In this document: piece by piece, positions 1-10,779 of the stretch
Position numbering within the stretch: position 1 is the stretch's first letter
Layout of the letters: every line of letters begins with the position of its first letter
Assembly (NCBI GenBank): GCA_021234155.1
Contig: JAJEKV010000002.1
Coordinates: 6,705,266 to 6,769,265 of the forward strand
Source: Isoetes taiwanensis
Taxonomy: Eukaryota > Streptophyta > Lycopodiopsida > Isoetales > Isoetaceae
Direction: 5' to 3'
DNA length: 64,000 nt
Made by a program: the position numbers and the translations under genes
Notes under the pieces: generated by a model
Databases searched by the model: none
Told to the model about the DNA's origin: nothing
Seen by the model: only the letters and a program-made list of their open reading frames with translations

Positions 1-389
1 TGACGCAAAGTCTATGACACATTTGTCTTTAAAATGACTTAATTTCTTGAAGTAGCATGATACAACAACATCATAATAGTTGACACAAAACTTGCATAAA
101 ACTTTCAAATAATTGATGTTATAATTACACAACACTACTTAAAACACTTGACGCAAACTTTTAAAAAATAATGGCACAAATGTTGTTATTATAGATGTTA
201 TAAAGTCTACGATAAAATCGATACAAGGCTTTCAAAATACCGACGCTACATGCGACACAATCACAATGACACAAACTTTGACACAATCCTTTAAGTTTGC
301 GTCAGATTCTATGTTCTGACACAAACTTGGCCTGTAAAGGTAATGGCCTTTGAGGGTTTTGGCCTTAAAAGGCCTGTCCTCTTGTAGTG
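1..389. mobile_element. CACTA (En/Spm-type) transposon terminus, element continues left of the window
   Basis: Read on the minus strand from base 389, the sequence begins CACTACAAGAGG, which matches the plant CACTA terminal inverted repeat. Just inside is the palindrome GGCCTTTTAAGGCC (361-374). The rest of the interval carries many scattered copies of a gacacaaa/gacgcaaa word (for example at 1, 80, 147, 268 and 317) in both orientations; these stop abruptly at the terminus. Clustered short subterminal repeats are the hallmark of CACTA elements, where they bind the transposase. No transposase coding is visible in this part. The 3-bp target duplication cannot be tested because the other end is outside. 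Confidence 0.72.
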
Positions 390-1479
390 ATTGCAGTGTA
401 ATAGCTCTTGAGTTGTCCTTCACACTCATGGACAACTATTGATGTTATGTTGCACTTGAAGTCCTCTATTGACACATCCCGGGGGGGTCACACATGTATT
501 CCATAGAATACATGTGCGTGGACGGAGAAGGGGTTTTTTCGGAAAAAAAAAAGTACGTATACCTGCGGTCGCTCATACGTTCAGGCGCCCAGATGTATGC
601 ATTTTCCACGGTCCGGGGATGGATTTCTTCGAGCTGCTAAGGCGTAAGAGTACGTTTTAGGGCTTTGAATCTGAAGCTTGCTGCCAGAAAAACGTTTTAG
701 GATTTGGTGTCGGAGGTAATGTTTTGTAGTTTTTAGTCCCTTACAAAAAATCTACCACGAGTTTAGTCATGAGCGGATTAGCAAGTAGTTAGGCAAGCGG
801 CATAAACCATTGTTCAACATTTGATTTTAAAAGTCCATATGTTTCCCTCTTCTAGCCTTCTGTTTGCTCTTTTTTGCGAGCCAAACTTCCCCTTTCTCCA
901 TTTCTCGCCTCCATTCTACGAGATCCGCGGGTGGAAATGGTTTTAGAGGTTTTTGCATCTTATACATTGTTAAGATCACAAGCATCATGTCTACGCTATA
1001 CATTATTTGTTCTTTATTATTTATTTGTTTATTAAATTGTGTCGTCAAGAAAATGGAAAGGACACTAGTTGTTAAGGTGAATGAAAGGTTGTGAAATCGT
1101 GGCTGACCTTGGCCATTGATGGTGTCCCAAGAATGCACTTATGTGGATGTCCAATGAAATAAAGGCAGGGGCTCTTGGAGGATGAGAAAGAATTTGTATT
1201 TCTTGGAGATAGGAAGTGGCCTTCACGTCAAGGCGAGGAGGTAAGGTTTAAGGTTTGTGCCGACAAGGTTACTATCAAAGGTGGTTGGAGAGCACGCACA
1301 AAAGGCGGAGGGGATCAATTGTTGAGAGCATTTCATCTCAAAATCTCCAATTTGAGATGGTAGACCGACTGTCATAGGGGCGAGACCAATGAAGAGGTAA
1401 ATAATGATGATGAACTTGTTCTCGTTGAAGATACCGCCTTTTTTAGATGATGTATCAGTTTGAATTTTTCAAAAGAATA
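390..1479. other. Unannotated spacer, no gene recognised
   Basis: Unique-looking AT-rich DNA flanking the CACTA end. Short frames of 60-100 codons occur on both strands but none shows a recognisable domain. It contains a short G-run at 480-487 and nothing else distinctive. Confidence 0.4.
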
Positions 1480-2040
1480 GGTTGCTATCCAAGTTAGCAA
1501 CAAAGTTTGATGTTGCCAAATGGCAAGTTGCTTTGAGGAAGTTGACTTCAAAGCTCGCAAAAAAGAATCGAAAGGACGGTTTGAATTGTGTCCTTATGAT
1601 GCCCATGGTAAACCATTATTTGCTATTTGGTGTCTTGAATGTGAGAAAGCGATATGGTAAAGGTGGAGATGATACCTTGTGTAACTTTGAAAACCCCACT
1701 TGATCCAAGGGTCATCTTAGATAATTACAGTGTAACTTCAAGTGTCACGAGAAGGGAGAGCGAGTTGTGGAGAAGGAGGATCAGCCTTGCAATGTTGAGA
1801 GGAGGACATTTGCAAGGAGAATCAAACTCTAGTAGAAAGTACATTGGATTCTTTGCCATTGCAAAGTTTCAAGAAGAAACTAGAATTTTTGATGTTGTGT
1901 TCAAGCTTTATGAGGAAGCGGCGTTGGTGGATATGCTAAACTTGATGACATTCGTGTTATTTGTGCCATGAGCTGTTTCCAAGATGGAAGTCTTAATGGC
2001 CACATGAAGATCATATTCTATCTAAGAACACGTGCATCTT
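1480..2040 (+). pseudogene. Possible degenerate coding remnant with Cys/His-rich segments
   Basis: Reading the plus strand across frames, coding-like stretches appear: around 1597-1665 a segment includes DAHGKPLFA followed by WCLECEK (a C-x2-C pair), and around 1705-1770 a C..FKCHEKGE-like Cys/His segment. Near 1945-2025 a further open stretch follows. Frames change several times and stops intervene, so no intact protein exists. The spaced C-x2-C and C-x-H could be a decayed zinc finger of a transposon protein, but no family is recognised. It could equally be chance. Confidence 0.22.
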
Positions 2041-2945
2041 TGTCATGAATACGTAAGGAGTCAAATGACCAAGCAAAGAGGTGGCAGTGAAGAAATGGGC
2101 TGAAGCAAACCCATAACAAGGAAATTTGCATTCTTTTTGCAAAGGTAACCTCTATTTTATTTGTTAGAAGTAGTGTTCACATTTTAGCATTTGCTATAAT
2201 GTTGAATAATCTTAGCTGATTTGGACTGATTTTGACATGAAGCGACAAACACTTTCGTGCCCCTCCAAGCGCGGCAGTAAAGCTTCATCAAATAATAGTT
2301 CACGGAGTACTCTTAAGTGGCTTTATAAGTGGTTTGTATTTTTAAGTTTGTAGGGTATTTAGGGTTTCATTGTCGTATTCTGCAGAATGTAAAACGTCCT
2401 TGGCTCTACTATCTTTGGGGCTTTTTGGCCGAGAACAAATATAAGTATGGAGATAAAGTTAAGGATTTAAGACCCTTCGCATGAGCTGAAAGAAGGGACA
2501 CATTGGTATTGTGAACTGCATTAAAAGATACATTTGTAGTCAGGCGAGGGGTTTGAAATAGATTAGTGGCTCGTTTAGGCATAAGAAATGCAAGAGGGTT
2601 GACCTTATAGGTGAACCCCTTGAAAAATTATCAATGTTCTTTATGTCTTTGCTATTTTTGAAAGAGAGGGATTTTTTACATGAGAGTGCATAGACAAAGG
2701 GCCATGACAAGGTAGCGAGGATTTAGAACCACAAAGTTATGTATTAGATCAAAATAACACAGATACAATTGAGATCAAAGAAAATGGCCGGTCTACTTAG
2801 TTCATGAGATAAAAAGTTACATTTAATATTATAATGTTATACCGTAAGTGTGTAGTGCACGAGGCACTAATTTGAATGGCGAGATCATCGGATGCATCTT
2901 GTTGCCTAGATTTATTGCACATTTTTACCAACACCTGTGATTGGT
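2041..2945. other. Unannotated spacer, no gene recognised
   Basis: Mixed-composition DNA leading up to the purine tract. No open frame with a recognisable product, no repeat and no RNA gene seen. Confidence 0.4.
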
Positions 2946-2954
2946 CATGCTTCG

Positions 2955-4585
2955 ATCTCTTAAGGGAAAGGGTAAAATGAAAGGGGAAAAGGAAAAAGGG
3001 AAGTGGAAAAAGAGAATGTGAAGGGCAAAAGGCATGGGAAAAAAGGTAAAAGGAAAAAGGGAAAAGGGTGGGGATAAGAGAAGAGAAAAAGGCATGGAAA
3101 AGCGAAAAAGGAAAGGGAACCAGGAAAAGGCCACGAGGGAAGGAGGAAGAGATAAAGTGGAAAAGGTAAATGGAAAGGGCATGAAAAAAAAAAAAAAGAA
3201 AGAGGAAAAGGTTGAAAAAAGGAGAAAATGAAGGAAAAAAAAAGCATGGAAAAGGGAGGAGAAAAAAGCATGGGAAAAAGGAAGGAGCATGGGAAAAGGG
3301 AAAAAAAGCGAACCGTTGAGGAAAGAGGAAAAGGAAGGGACAAATGGCATAGGGAAAAGGAAAAAAAAAAGAGGAAAGGGAAGGGAAAAATGCATCAAGA
3401 AAAGGGGAAGAGTGAAAGGTTGGAAAAATGAGGAAAAGGGAAGGACAAGGGGGAACAAGAAAAAAGGATGGGGAGAGGGGGAAAAGAAAAGGGGGCATAA
3501 AAAGGAAAAGTGAGAAGAAAGAAAAAGGAAAGGGGAAAGGGAACCTAGGTAAAGGTCACAAGGAAAAGAAAAGGGAAACCAGAAAGGGAAGGGGGGAAGG
3601 GCATGAGAGAGGAAGGGAAGAGGAAAATAGTGAAGAAAGGAAAAAAGAAAAAGGGGAAAAGAAAAAGGCAAAGAGAGAAAGGTTGGGGAAAAGAGGAAAA
3701 TGGGTATAGGAAATAAGAGAATAAAACAAATGTGCAAAAGGCATGGAAAAAGGGAAAAAGGAAAGGAAAGGAAGGAAAAAGTGCAGGAAAAAGGATCGAC
3801 AAAGGAGGAAGCGGAAAGAAAAAAATCCATCAAGAAAAGAAAACGGGAAAAAGGGAAAGGGAAAGGTAAGCGGGGGTGATGGAGGGGAGGGAAGGGAAAA
3901 AGGACATGAGGAAAGGAAAAGAAAAAAAAAAAGGAAGGGTTGAAAGAAGGGAAAATTGCACGAGAAGAGGGAAAGGGTGGGTAAAGGAGGAAAAAGGAAG
4001 CACGGGAAAAATAGAAAGAAGAAAAGGTGGGAAAAAGGGCATGGGAAAAGGAAATAGAAAGAAAAAAAGAATGGAAAGGGGGAAAAGAGAGAGAGGCACG
4101 GGAAAAAGGAAATGAGAAAATGGAAAGGGGAAGAGAAAAAGGGAACATGGAAAGGGAAAGAGGGAAGGGTGAGGAGATGGAAAAAAAGGGCATGGAAAAC
4201 AGGAGGGAGAAAAAGAAAAAATGGAAGGAAAAGGGCACACAAAAAAGGAGGAAAAAGTGGGGAAAAGGAGGAAAAGAGAAGGAAAATAGGCATGGAAAAT
4301 GGCGAAAAGAGTAAAAGGTTGAGAAAAAGGGGAAGACATGGAAAAGGGTGGGGAAAAGAAACAAAAAAAAAGAGAAGGGGAGGGAAAAGTGCAAAGAAAA
4401 GAGAAGAGGGAAAAGGTGGAGAAAGGAGCAAAAGGGAAGGAAAAAGGTTATCGGGGGGAGGAAGGGGAAGGGAAGGAAGGGATGGGAAAACAAGGAAACA
4501 TGTGAGAAAGCGAAAAAAAAAGGAAAAAAAAAAGTAGAAATAAGGAAAAATGAAATGGGGGATAGAGCAAAAGGGAAAGGGATAG
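2955..4585. repeat. About 1.6 kb homopurine tract built from degenerate GGGAAAAGG / GCATGGGAAAAGG units
   Basis: The plus strand is almost entirely A and G. Cytosines and thymines occur mainly inside a recurring gcatgg or gcatga word, so the tract reads as irregular arrays of gcatggraaaagg and ggaaaagggaa units without a fixed period. Long open frames on both strands (up to 560 codons on the minus strand, all Phe/Pro/Ser/Leu; Lys/Gly/Glu on the plus strand) arise only because the tract lacks stop codons in either direction. Mirror-symmetric purine runs of this length can form triplex DNA. There is no sign of a real gene. Confidence 0.9.
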
Positions 4586-5188
4586 GGCTTTTGTGCATAC
4601 AAAGCATTCTGGGCTCTCAAACTATTTGACAGCAGCTCAGCACCATTATAAAAGGAATTAATGTTTTCCAAAATGAGGAGTTCTTTGCATTGTCCATGAA
4701 AGAAGGTCATAAGAGGGAGTGCGAGGAGTCAATGAGCAGGAAAGATGTCGTGATTCTGCCGGGACCCAGGGGATAGGTTCCCCAGACGCATTTAAATTAT
4801 TTTTCTAGGCGTTATAAAGTCTAAAATACGTATTTTAGGTAAAATACGATTTTTCGTATTTTTCCTCGCCAGTAGGAAAAAAATTTTCGCGTAGTTTAGC
4901 TGAAAGGTTCATTGTGACCAAAATTTAAAAAAAAAAAAATATATATATCCAATGGTTGGCATTGTTAACATTGAATGTCTGGTGGAATATCTGACGAGTA
5001 AAATTATCGGAGTTACATGTAGTGACCATATTGTTGCTTTGAGTGACAGGACCTTCAAACTAGCTTGATATGTTGGACCATTGAGATAATGGGACACTAA
5101 CGTTCTTTCTAACATATAGACTTCTTTAGTACTGGCACTAGGTAGACCCCATCACTTGGACGCCCTAGACCTAGGTTACACCCACCCC
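4586..5188. other. Spacer with short AT palindromes and an A-run
   Basis: No gene is recognised. At about 4826-4863 there is a cluster of self-complementary words (aaaatacgtatttt and two further aaaatacg/cgtattttt words). At about 4926-4949 an A-run leads into (AT)n, a simple repeat. Confidence 0.45.
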
Positions 5189-5245
5189 ATAATGTCTTAG
5201 AATATACAAAGTCCTGAATATAATGTCTTAGAATATACAAAGGCC
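5189..5245. repeat. Short direct duplication (about 30 bp period)
   Basis: The words ataatgtcttagaatatac and following aaag occur twice in tandem, at about 5189 and 5219, separated by a few bases. It lies immediately before the dispersed repeat at 5.3 kb. Confidence 0.75.
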
Positions 5246-5299
5246 AGGCTAAGATATCTTGGTCTGTGTTAGATGTCTGGTACTGGTCTTTGGATCAGG

Positions 5300-5945
5300 C
5301 CTAAGACAAATCCTAAAATTTTGACTAGGAATCCAAGTAGCCAAAAAACTACTGGACTTATCTGACCCTATAAAGGGAAGCCTTAGAGACCCTTGAGTTG
5401 AGTATATTCTAGATGAGACAATTCGATTAAGTAGGCAAGTAAAAAACAATTACAAAAAACAGCAGATATGAACTAAAAAATAGCAGATTTAAACTGTCTT
5501 AGATAAGTACAATAATGAAATCCATTTGAGTATTATTACTATTGCCATCACAACTTAAGGGTGGAACCCGAAAGATATTACCTGAAGTATGTTTAAGAAA
5601 ATTACATACAACCATAAAGTGTAGAAATCAGTGATAGTATATTCTTCAAGTCCATCAACCACCACAAACTACAAGAGATTGGGAGAAGAATGATTGGTTA
5701 TCTGCAGTCAAACAGGATCTTGGTTAGCCCCTCTTTGGTAACAAATAAATTGACTACAGCGGTAAGCTATAATCATTCTTGGCATTTTCAGCCCTTTATC
5801 CAAGGATAAAAATAGACAAGTGTTATCATAATAGCAGCAGAATAGTCATAACATGTTATGTCATGCAGAGATACAACCATAGTGCATTATGTCTGGTATG
5901 TTTGCTTACTGCAGAGTGTCATGCAGTACCCAAGATATGCTGACC
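5300..5945. repeat. Dispersed repeat A, copy 1 (partner at 24.5-25.1 kb)
   Basis: This stretch aligns in the same orientation with 24505-25135 over about 640 bp, sharing long words such as gataagtacaataatgaaat and gaaagatattacctg, then the ends drop away. Copy 1 carries an extra stretch around 5650-5700 that is shorter in copy 2. No terminal inverted repeats or coding are visible, so it is probably part of a larger mobile element. The identity of the element is not recognised. Confidence 0.85.
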
Positions 5946-6003
5946 ATAATAAGCACAATTTCATTATAATGGGAAAAAGTTTAGTAAACTGGAATTTTTT
6001 TAT

Positions 6004-6145
6004 TATGGGGGTTGTATAGACCTTATGCAGGGGTTGTATACGATGTACGATTACCACTGTATCATAGACCTTATCGGGGGGTTGTATACACGTACAAGAC
6101 TGTATCATAGACCTTATGTGGGGTTGTATACACGCAAGGCATTCG
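6004..6145. repeat. Small tandem array of a gaccttat...ggggttgtata unit
   Basis: The word (a)gaccttat followed by a G-run and ttgtata recurs at about 6018, 6066 and 6110, with catagaccttat shared between the last two. The copies are imperfect, spaced about 45 bp. It yields short frames with repeated His-Arg/Asp words on the minus strand that are not genes. Confidence 0.75.
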
Positions 6146-6899
6146 TTATCATACATACATGAATATTTAGAGAACATAATAACAAATTATCATATACCAA
6201 CTTCCAAACACAATAGAGGCAAAGAAAGTATGAACTATGTATGTCCCTAGTAACCTTCCCCGGGTTCCTAACCCTTCCCTTCCCTTTCCCCTTAGCTGCG
6301 AGAGGTCTAACCCATGCATCACGGGTTAGGAGTCAAAGCTCACGCTCCTCCCAGCCTGATTCTTCCCACCATATGGGGTACCTAGTCATTAGAAAAGTAA
6401 TTCCGCAGATGATACTCACAAGAAAGAGCGGACCCAACTCCACAAAACCGTTGTACTGCATTGTAGTACACCCTAATAAGGCCATACATCTGTCCCTTAC
6501 AAATTTCATGAATGAACTTCCAGTATGTATGCATCCAAGAGAGTGTGCTAAATATCCAAAGCCTGAAGAAGAGGCCTCAATGTCGTAGTAGCATCTCGGC
6601 CAGGATAAGGAGGGGGTTCAAGAATTCCCCTCATTGCAAGTCTCCTATAACATTCGAGATGGATTAATTTCCATCGAGTGGATCATGACCACAATCAAAT
6701 CGTGCTCTGCACGAAGTTGATCAACTCCATTGTAAGCTCCTTGTAGGACCGTACAACCTCCACTCCAAGAAATGGTCCCATAGTTTCATTCATTCCAGGC
6801 CGCATGTAATGCCCAGGGCATGCTTGCAGGCCTTCCTGAGTAGCCCAGGAGGGATTGGGTCCAATCATTTGCAAAAGCAAGCAAGGGTCACCGACGAGC
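6146..6899. other. Spacer with a short stem-loop, no gene recognised
   Basis: A pyrimidine-rich stretch at 6250-6295 is followed by a 7-bp stem-loop (ctaaccc ... gggttag, about 6307-6329). A 115-codon frame runs 6241-6588 on the plus strand but begins in the pyrimidine run and matches nothing recognised. Confidence 0.4.
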
Positions 6900-7330
6900 A
6901 AGGAACCCTATGAAAGGTAGTAAGTAGTTCAAGAGCAAGCAACAAGATCAAGCAAAGGGTGGAGCACGGAATGAAGTAGCAAGGAACAAGGATCAAGATC
7001 AAGTAGCAAGATGCAATGAACAAGGAAGATCAAGTAGCAAGAAGATCAAGGAACAAGGAAGATCAAGGAGCAAGAAGCCATCAAGATCAAAGTAGCAAGG
7101 AACAAGATCAAGTAGCAAGATCAAGAGCAAGGAACAAGATCAAATGGCAGCAAGGAGCACGGAATGAAGTAGTAAGGAACAAGGATCAAGATCAAGTAGC
7201 AAGAAGCAATGAACAAGGAAGATCAAGTAGCAAGAAGATCAAGGAACAAGAAAGATCAAGTAGCAAGAAGATCAAGGAACAAGGAAGATGAAGGAGCAAG
7301 AAGCAAGGATCAAGATCAGCAGTAAGCGTG
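6900..7330. repeat. Purine-rich tandem repeat of agatcaaggaacaagg / agcaagaagatcaa units
   Basis: Short purine-rich words (agcaag, gatcaag, gaacaagg) are repeated with variable spacing. A higher-order duplication of about 95 bp is clear: the block starting ggagcacggaatgaagtag at about 6961 recurs at about 7156 nearly unchanged. The frames across it (Lys/Glu/Gln/Ser rich) are repeat artefacts. Confidence 0.88.
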
Positions 7331-7375
7331 AAAAGTGAGAAGTGAAACAAGGTAAAAGAATTTATAGCTACTGAA

Positions 7376-7500
7376 TCCAATAATGTTGAAGTATAATACC
7401 AATAATGTTGAAGTATAATACCAATAATGCCGACATATAATACCAATAATGCTCACGATAATACCAATAATGCTGAAGTATTATACCAATAATTCTACAA
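7376..7500. repeat. 24-bp tandem repeat (about five copies)
   Basis: A unit close to aataatgttgaagtataatacc is repeated head to tail about five times with drift in the middle (gccgac, gctcac, gctgaa). The first two copies are almost identical. It adjoins the purine array upstream. Confidence 0.88.
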
Positions 7501-8699
7501 CCACTATAAAGCAGCTCCATTCGTAAGTCATTCATCTCCCATGGCTTATAATATTTATGAAGATCAGTTTGAGACCATTCTTTGCTCCATGAACTACAAT
7601 GATATTAATAATCGCTGCATACATAAAGGTGTTAAGTGGATCCATACTTACAATCCAAAAGGAAGGTCGTGGAGTGTGATTGCCCCTACTTTACTCTCGT
7701 GTTGTGATCCATCTTCTTTGGGTTCCCGCGCCATGCCTTACTTGAAATAATGCTTATCACAATGGTGGGATTGATGATGAGTGAATCATCGACTCTATAA
7801 TGCCATCAATAATATGTGCATCTAAATTATATGTATGCCATCAATAATGTGTGCATCGATGTAATGATGTGTATTAAACACCTATTATAAAAGATGTAAG
7901 GATGTTAGTATAAGCATAATGGAAGCTAATTGATGTATCAACAACTTATTAATTGTCCAAAAATGCTTAAGTATTATAGCAAAAGAAATTGCATACATGA
8001 TTATCGAGAACATGACTCGAGATTGAGAGCTTTTAGCTAATGCTATGTCCCCCCGCCACATGTCAACAATGTATTTTGGAATCAAATACCGTCTTTTTGC
8101 CATTTGCATCCCATGCATAATACGTGTATGGCATCTTAACTTCTCACTTGATGGATCTCGGATGGATTGGGTCGCCAACGCTAGTTAAGCAACCTCAGAG
8201 GTCAAATTTTACTCAAATGTGCATCCAACACCATGATACATAAAATGTGACCATAATTGGTAGACTCTCGATCTAGGATGGCATCTTCTTCCTCAGAAAG
8301 CCCAACCACGCTTGAGTTTCATCATCTCCGTGTCGACTAAAACCTTAACATACCTTCGCAACATGTGCATGAGGATCAAACTCATCCATAGGCAAATAAT
8401 CGACGCATCTCACCGCCCACAATACGAGGCAAATCTTACAAGCACACGTTTCCATCTAATCTCCGAGTAAATGCGTACTAGAGGTTCTTGCCTTGTACGC
8501 AACCAAAAGTTATCATTTTGAGGTCGCCCCGAGATACATCTTCCAAAACACACAAGAATCTCGCTCCAAAGAATCCATAGTTGCTTTGTACCGCCGCAAA
8601 CACACTATCTTCTTGATTTTGCAGAAGGAATTTTACATAATGCTATGTACTTGCTGGCGTCACCGGCCAGCCGTGGAGATCTTTCAATGTCTTCCTTGA
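7501..8699. other. Spacer, possibly the decayed distal part of the minus-strand transposase-like gene
   Basis: A 69-codon plus-strand frame (7541-7750) and a 97-codon minus-strand frame (7885-8178) have ordinary composition but no recognised domain. Because the coding remnant at 8.7-10.4 kb runs on the minus strand, this interval would be its C-terminal or 3' side, but I could not see further conserved motifs here. Confidence 0.3.
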
Positions 8700-8732
8700 G
8701 GGATATTTTGTGGCACCCCGCTGGTAACGCTA

Positions 8733-10430
8733 TTCACCATTTTCATCCTCCTTCCACATTCTATTCCTTTTCTCTCGAATCCACTCTTTATGGGTTGGCC
8801 GCATCTTATATTGCATAATGGGCCATTTCCCCATTTTAAATCGGAATAGCAATGGGTCGGTATGGCCTCGTTAGGACGCTACTTATCGTGATATATCCCT
8901 TGACAAAGTCTTTCCAATCCGGAACTTCATCCACAAAATATGGAATACCAGAGACTTTGCATTGCACTTGCTAAAACAAGTAAAGCAACTCGTGCAAAGT
9001 TAGAGCATCCGGCGAACTCATTAACGCTCTAAAAGTTCCCAAACAATGCATCAATATCGCCATGAGTATGCCCACCATCATGAAGCCAACCTCAATCTCA
9101 TCGGCTGCCTTTAAGCCATGTCAAATAAGAGAGGTAGGAGAACACATATCTATTTTATTTTGACCATGCATTATCCAACCGTAGTAGCGAGATTTCGAGG
9201 AAGAGGATTGAAGCCTTCTAAGTTGGGTACCAGGAAGATGAAGGCATCTTCTCTTGTGTCTCGCTGCTTAGCTATGCCGCAGCTGGTCGAAGTATCTTTA
9301 GGGCTTGCATCAATTCTGGTAATCAGAAGTTCTCGTCACACGTATCACCACACTTGTCTTCTTCCTAACTCAAGATAGTGTAGGATCCTAGAAAGTGATC
9401 CAACATGAAAGTTTGAGTCGCCCCTTCCAAAGATCAAGAGAGAAATGGCCATACCGGGCCACCATGACCATGTGTCAATGTTCCCGCCAGTCGCTTCTTC
9501 TTCGCTTATCTCCTCTCCAAACGCATTCTTTGCTATATGGTGACTCTTTTGGTGTGAGTGTTTTGACCTGATCCATCTTATCATGTATTATGCAAAGGTG
9601 ACTTTCCCCGCTTAATCCATGTGATAATGCACGCCAATGCCAATATTGACTCCTACAGAACGCTTGTTCCAACATATGTGCCCGGCCAAGAATTGAAAGG
9701 TTACTTCCCTTTGTATCTTTTGTTCTTTCCACTCGCTGATGACTACACATATGTTAAACGGCACTTGGAGAATGCTGTATTTTTTGCTATCGACGCCCTG
9801 AAACTCCTTCCTTCCAAATATTGTAAAAAGAGGGCAAGGTTACACTCTTCCTGGCCAATTCTTCCACCACGCACCCACTTCCTTATGTGTATGCTCTTTC
9901 CTTATTAAGAATGGAAGGAAGTTTGGCGTAACATTCTCTTATAACATCCTTCCTTTTTGTTTATGTGGAATGCTCTCCGCGATTCTCACTCAATGAAGGT
10001 ATCAAGCACACTTTCTGTAGCTAGTGTCACGCATCTAGGCTTTTAGAGCTCAGATACCATGCTCTCGCTTTCCACCTAACTCCTAACCTCTTCCCTCCAA
10101 CTATAAAACGTAGACCGAGTAACTCCTAAAGCCACGCCAGCCATGCTTAATTGACAAGACTCCACCCGCAGACCATCACTACTGGGCCCGGATCACTACA
10201 GTATAAGTTCACTCAACACATCAAAAACAAGCTGCACTCGCACGCTTGATTGAGAATAAAATTCTTTTCTTAAGGCACATACTCTTGCTCGCTCAGTTTT
10301 GACACATTCGCCCTTGGCAAAGATGTTGATTTTAGAAAGCACTCTTGATTGACTTGAAGCCAAGCACATCCTCTCCTCCTTGCTATCCTCCCCTTTGGTT
10401 CCCCTCTCCCCGACCCTCTTCACATATGTA
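8733..10430 (-). pseudogene. Degenerate transposase-like gene with a GHTHGDIDALFG motif
   Basis: On the minus strand, coding fragments in changing frames lie in a consistent order: MAGVALGVTRSTFYSW (10144 down to about 10095), which looks like a helix-turn-helix start; LCIIHDKMDQVKT (about 9598-9558); THGHGG (9477-9460); HFSLDL then GDSNFHVGSLSRIL (about 9450-9380); GGHTHGDIDALFG (9075-9037); DEVPDWKDFVKGYI (8934-8890); and LFRFKMGKWPIMQYK with further basic residues (8849-8733). From memory, a GHTHxDID motif followed by a D..DFK..I motif is found in a transposon-derived RNase H-like family (DUF7869-type) in lower plants, algae and invertebrates. The DKMD and THGHG/DSN blocks fit the same proteins. 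At least five frameshifts and some stops break it. What I see are the motifs; the family name is recalled, and the transposase role is inferred. The true 5' and 3' limits are uncertain. Confidence 0.6.
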
Positions 10431-10559
10431 TATTTCTTTTCCTCTTGAATTGCTTCTCAACATCACTTCAAGCACTCAACTTCTAAGTCATCCCTGCTCG
10501 GTGAGTAGCTCGAGCTTGTAAATGTTGTGAAACTGCCCTACCATCATGAAGCAAAACAA

Positions 10560-10775
10560 AGATGGGTCTCCTGGTGTTACAGGATCAAGCAGCTGGCAGG
10601 CCTCCTCAAAGACAAGCATGACATGACCCTCGATATTTTGGTTTCCCGCTGATCTATTATGTTACCTTAATCGAAAAGCCCAACCTTGATACACCCAAGA
10701 ACTCATCGCCTATAGTAATTCCCGAGGGATTAAAGACTATACTACCTCAATATTTAGATCCAATGCGTAGCCGAA
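10560..10775 (+). pseudogene. Possible Ty3/gypsy polyprotein fragment (protease-RT linker)
   Basis: At about 10675-10767 one plus-strand frame reads EKPNLDTPKNSSP then VIPEGLKTILPQYLDPM. The IPEGLK..L..Y.D.M pattern resembles the linker just before reverse transcriptase in plant Ty3/gypsy Pol, as I recall it. No reverse transcriptase motif follows in any frame that I could see, so if real it is a short relic. Chance resemblance is possible. Confidence 0.27.
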
Positions 10776-10779
10776 GAAT

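Noticed and set aside
2925-4607. 560-codon minus-strand frame rich in Phe, Pro, Ser and Leu, plus 384- and 233-codon overlapping frames
   Set aside because: They come from a homopurine tract that lacks stop codons in several frames on both strands; composition is repeat-driven with no domain.
6900-7500. CRISPR-like direct repeats
   Set aside because: Units are contiguous or irregularly spaced without unique spacers of constant length, in clearly eukaryotic DNA.
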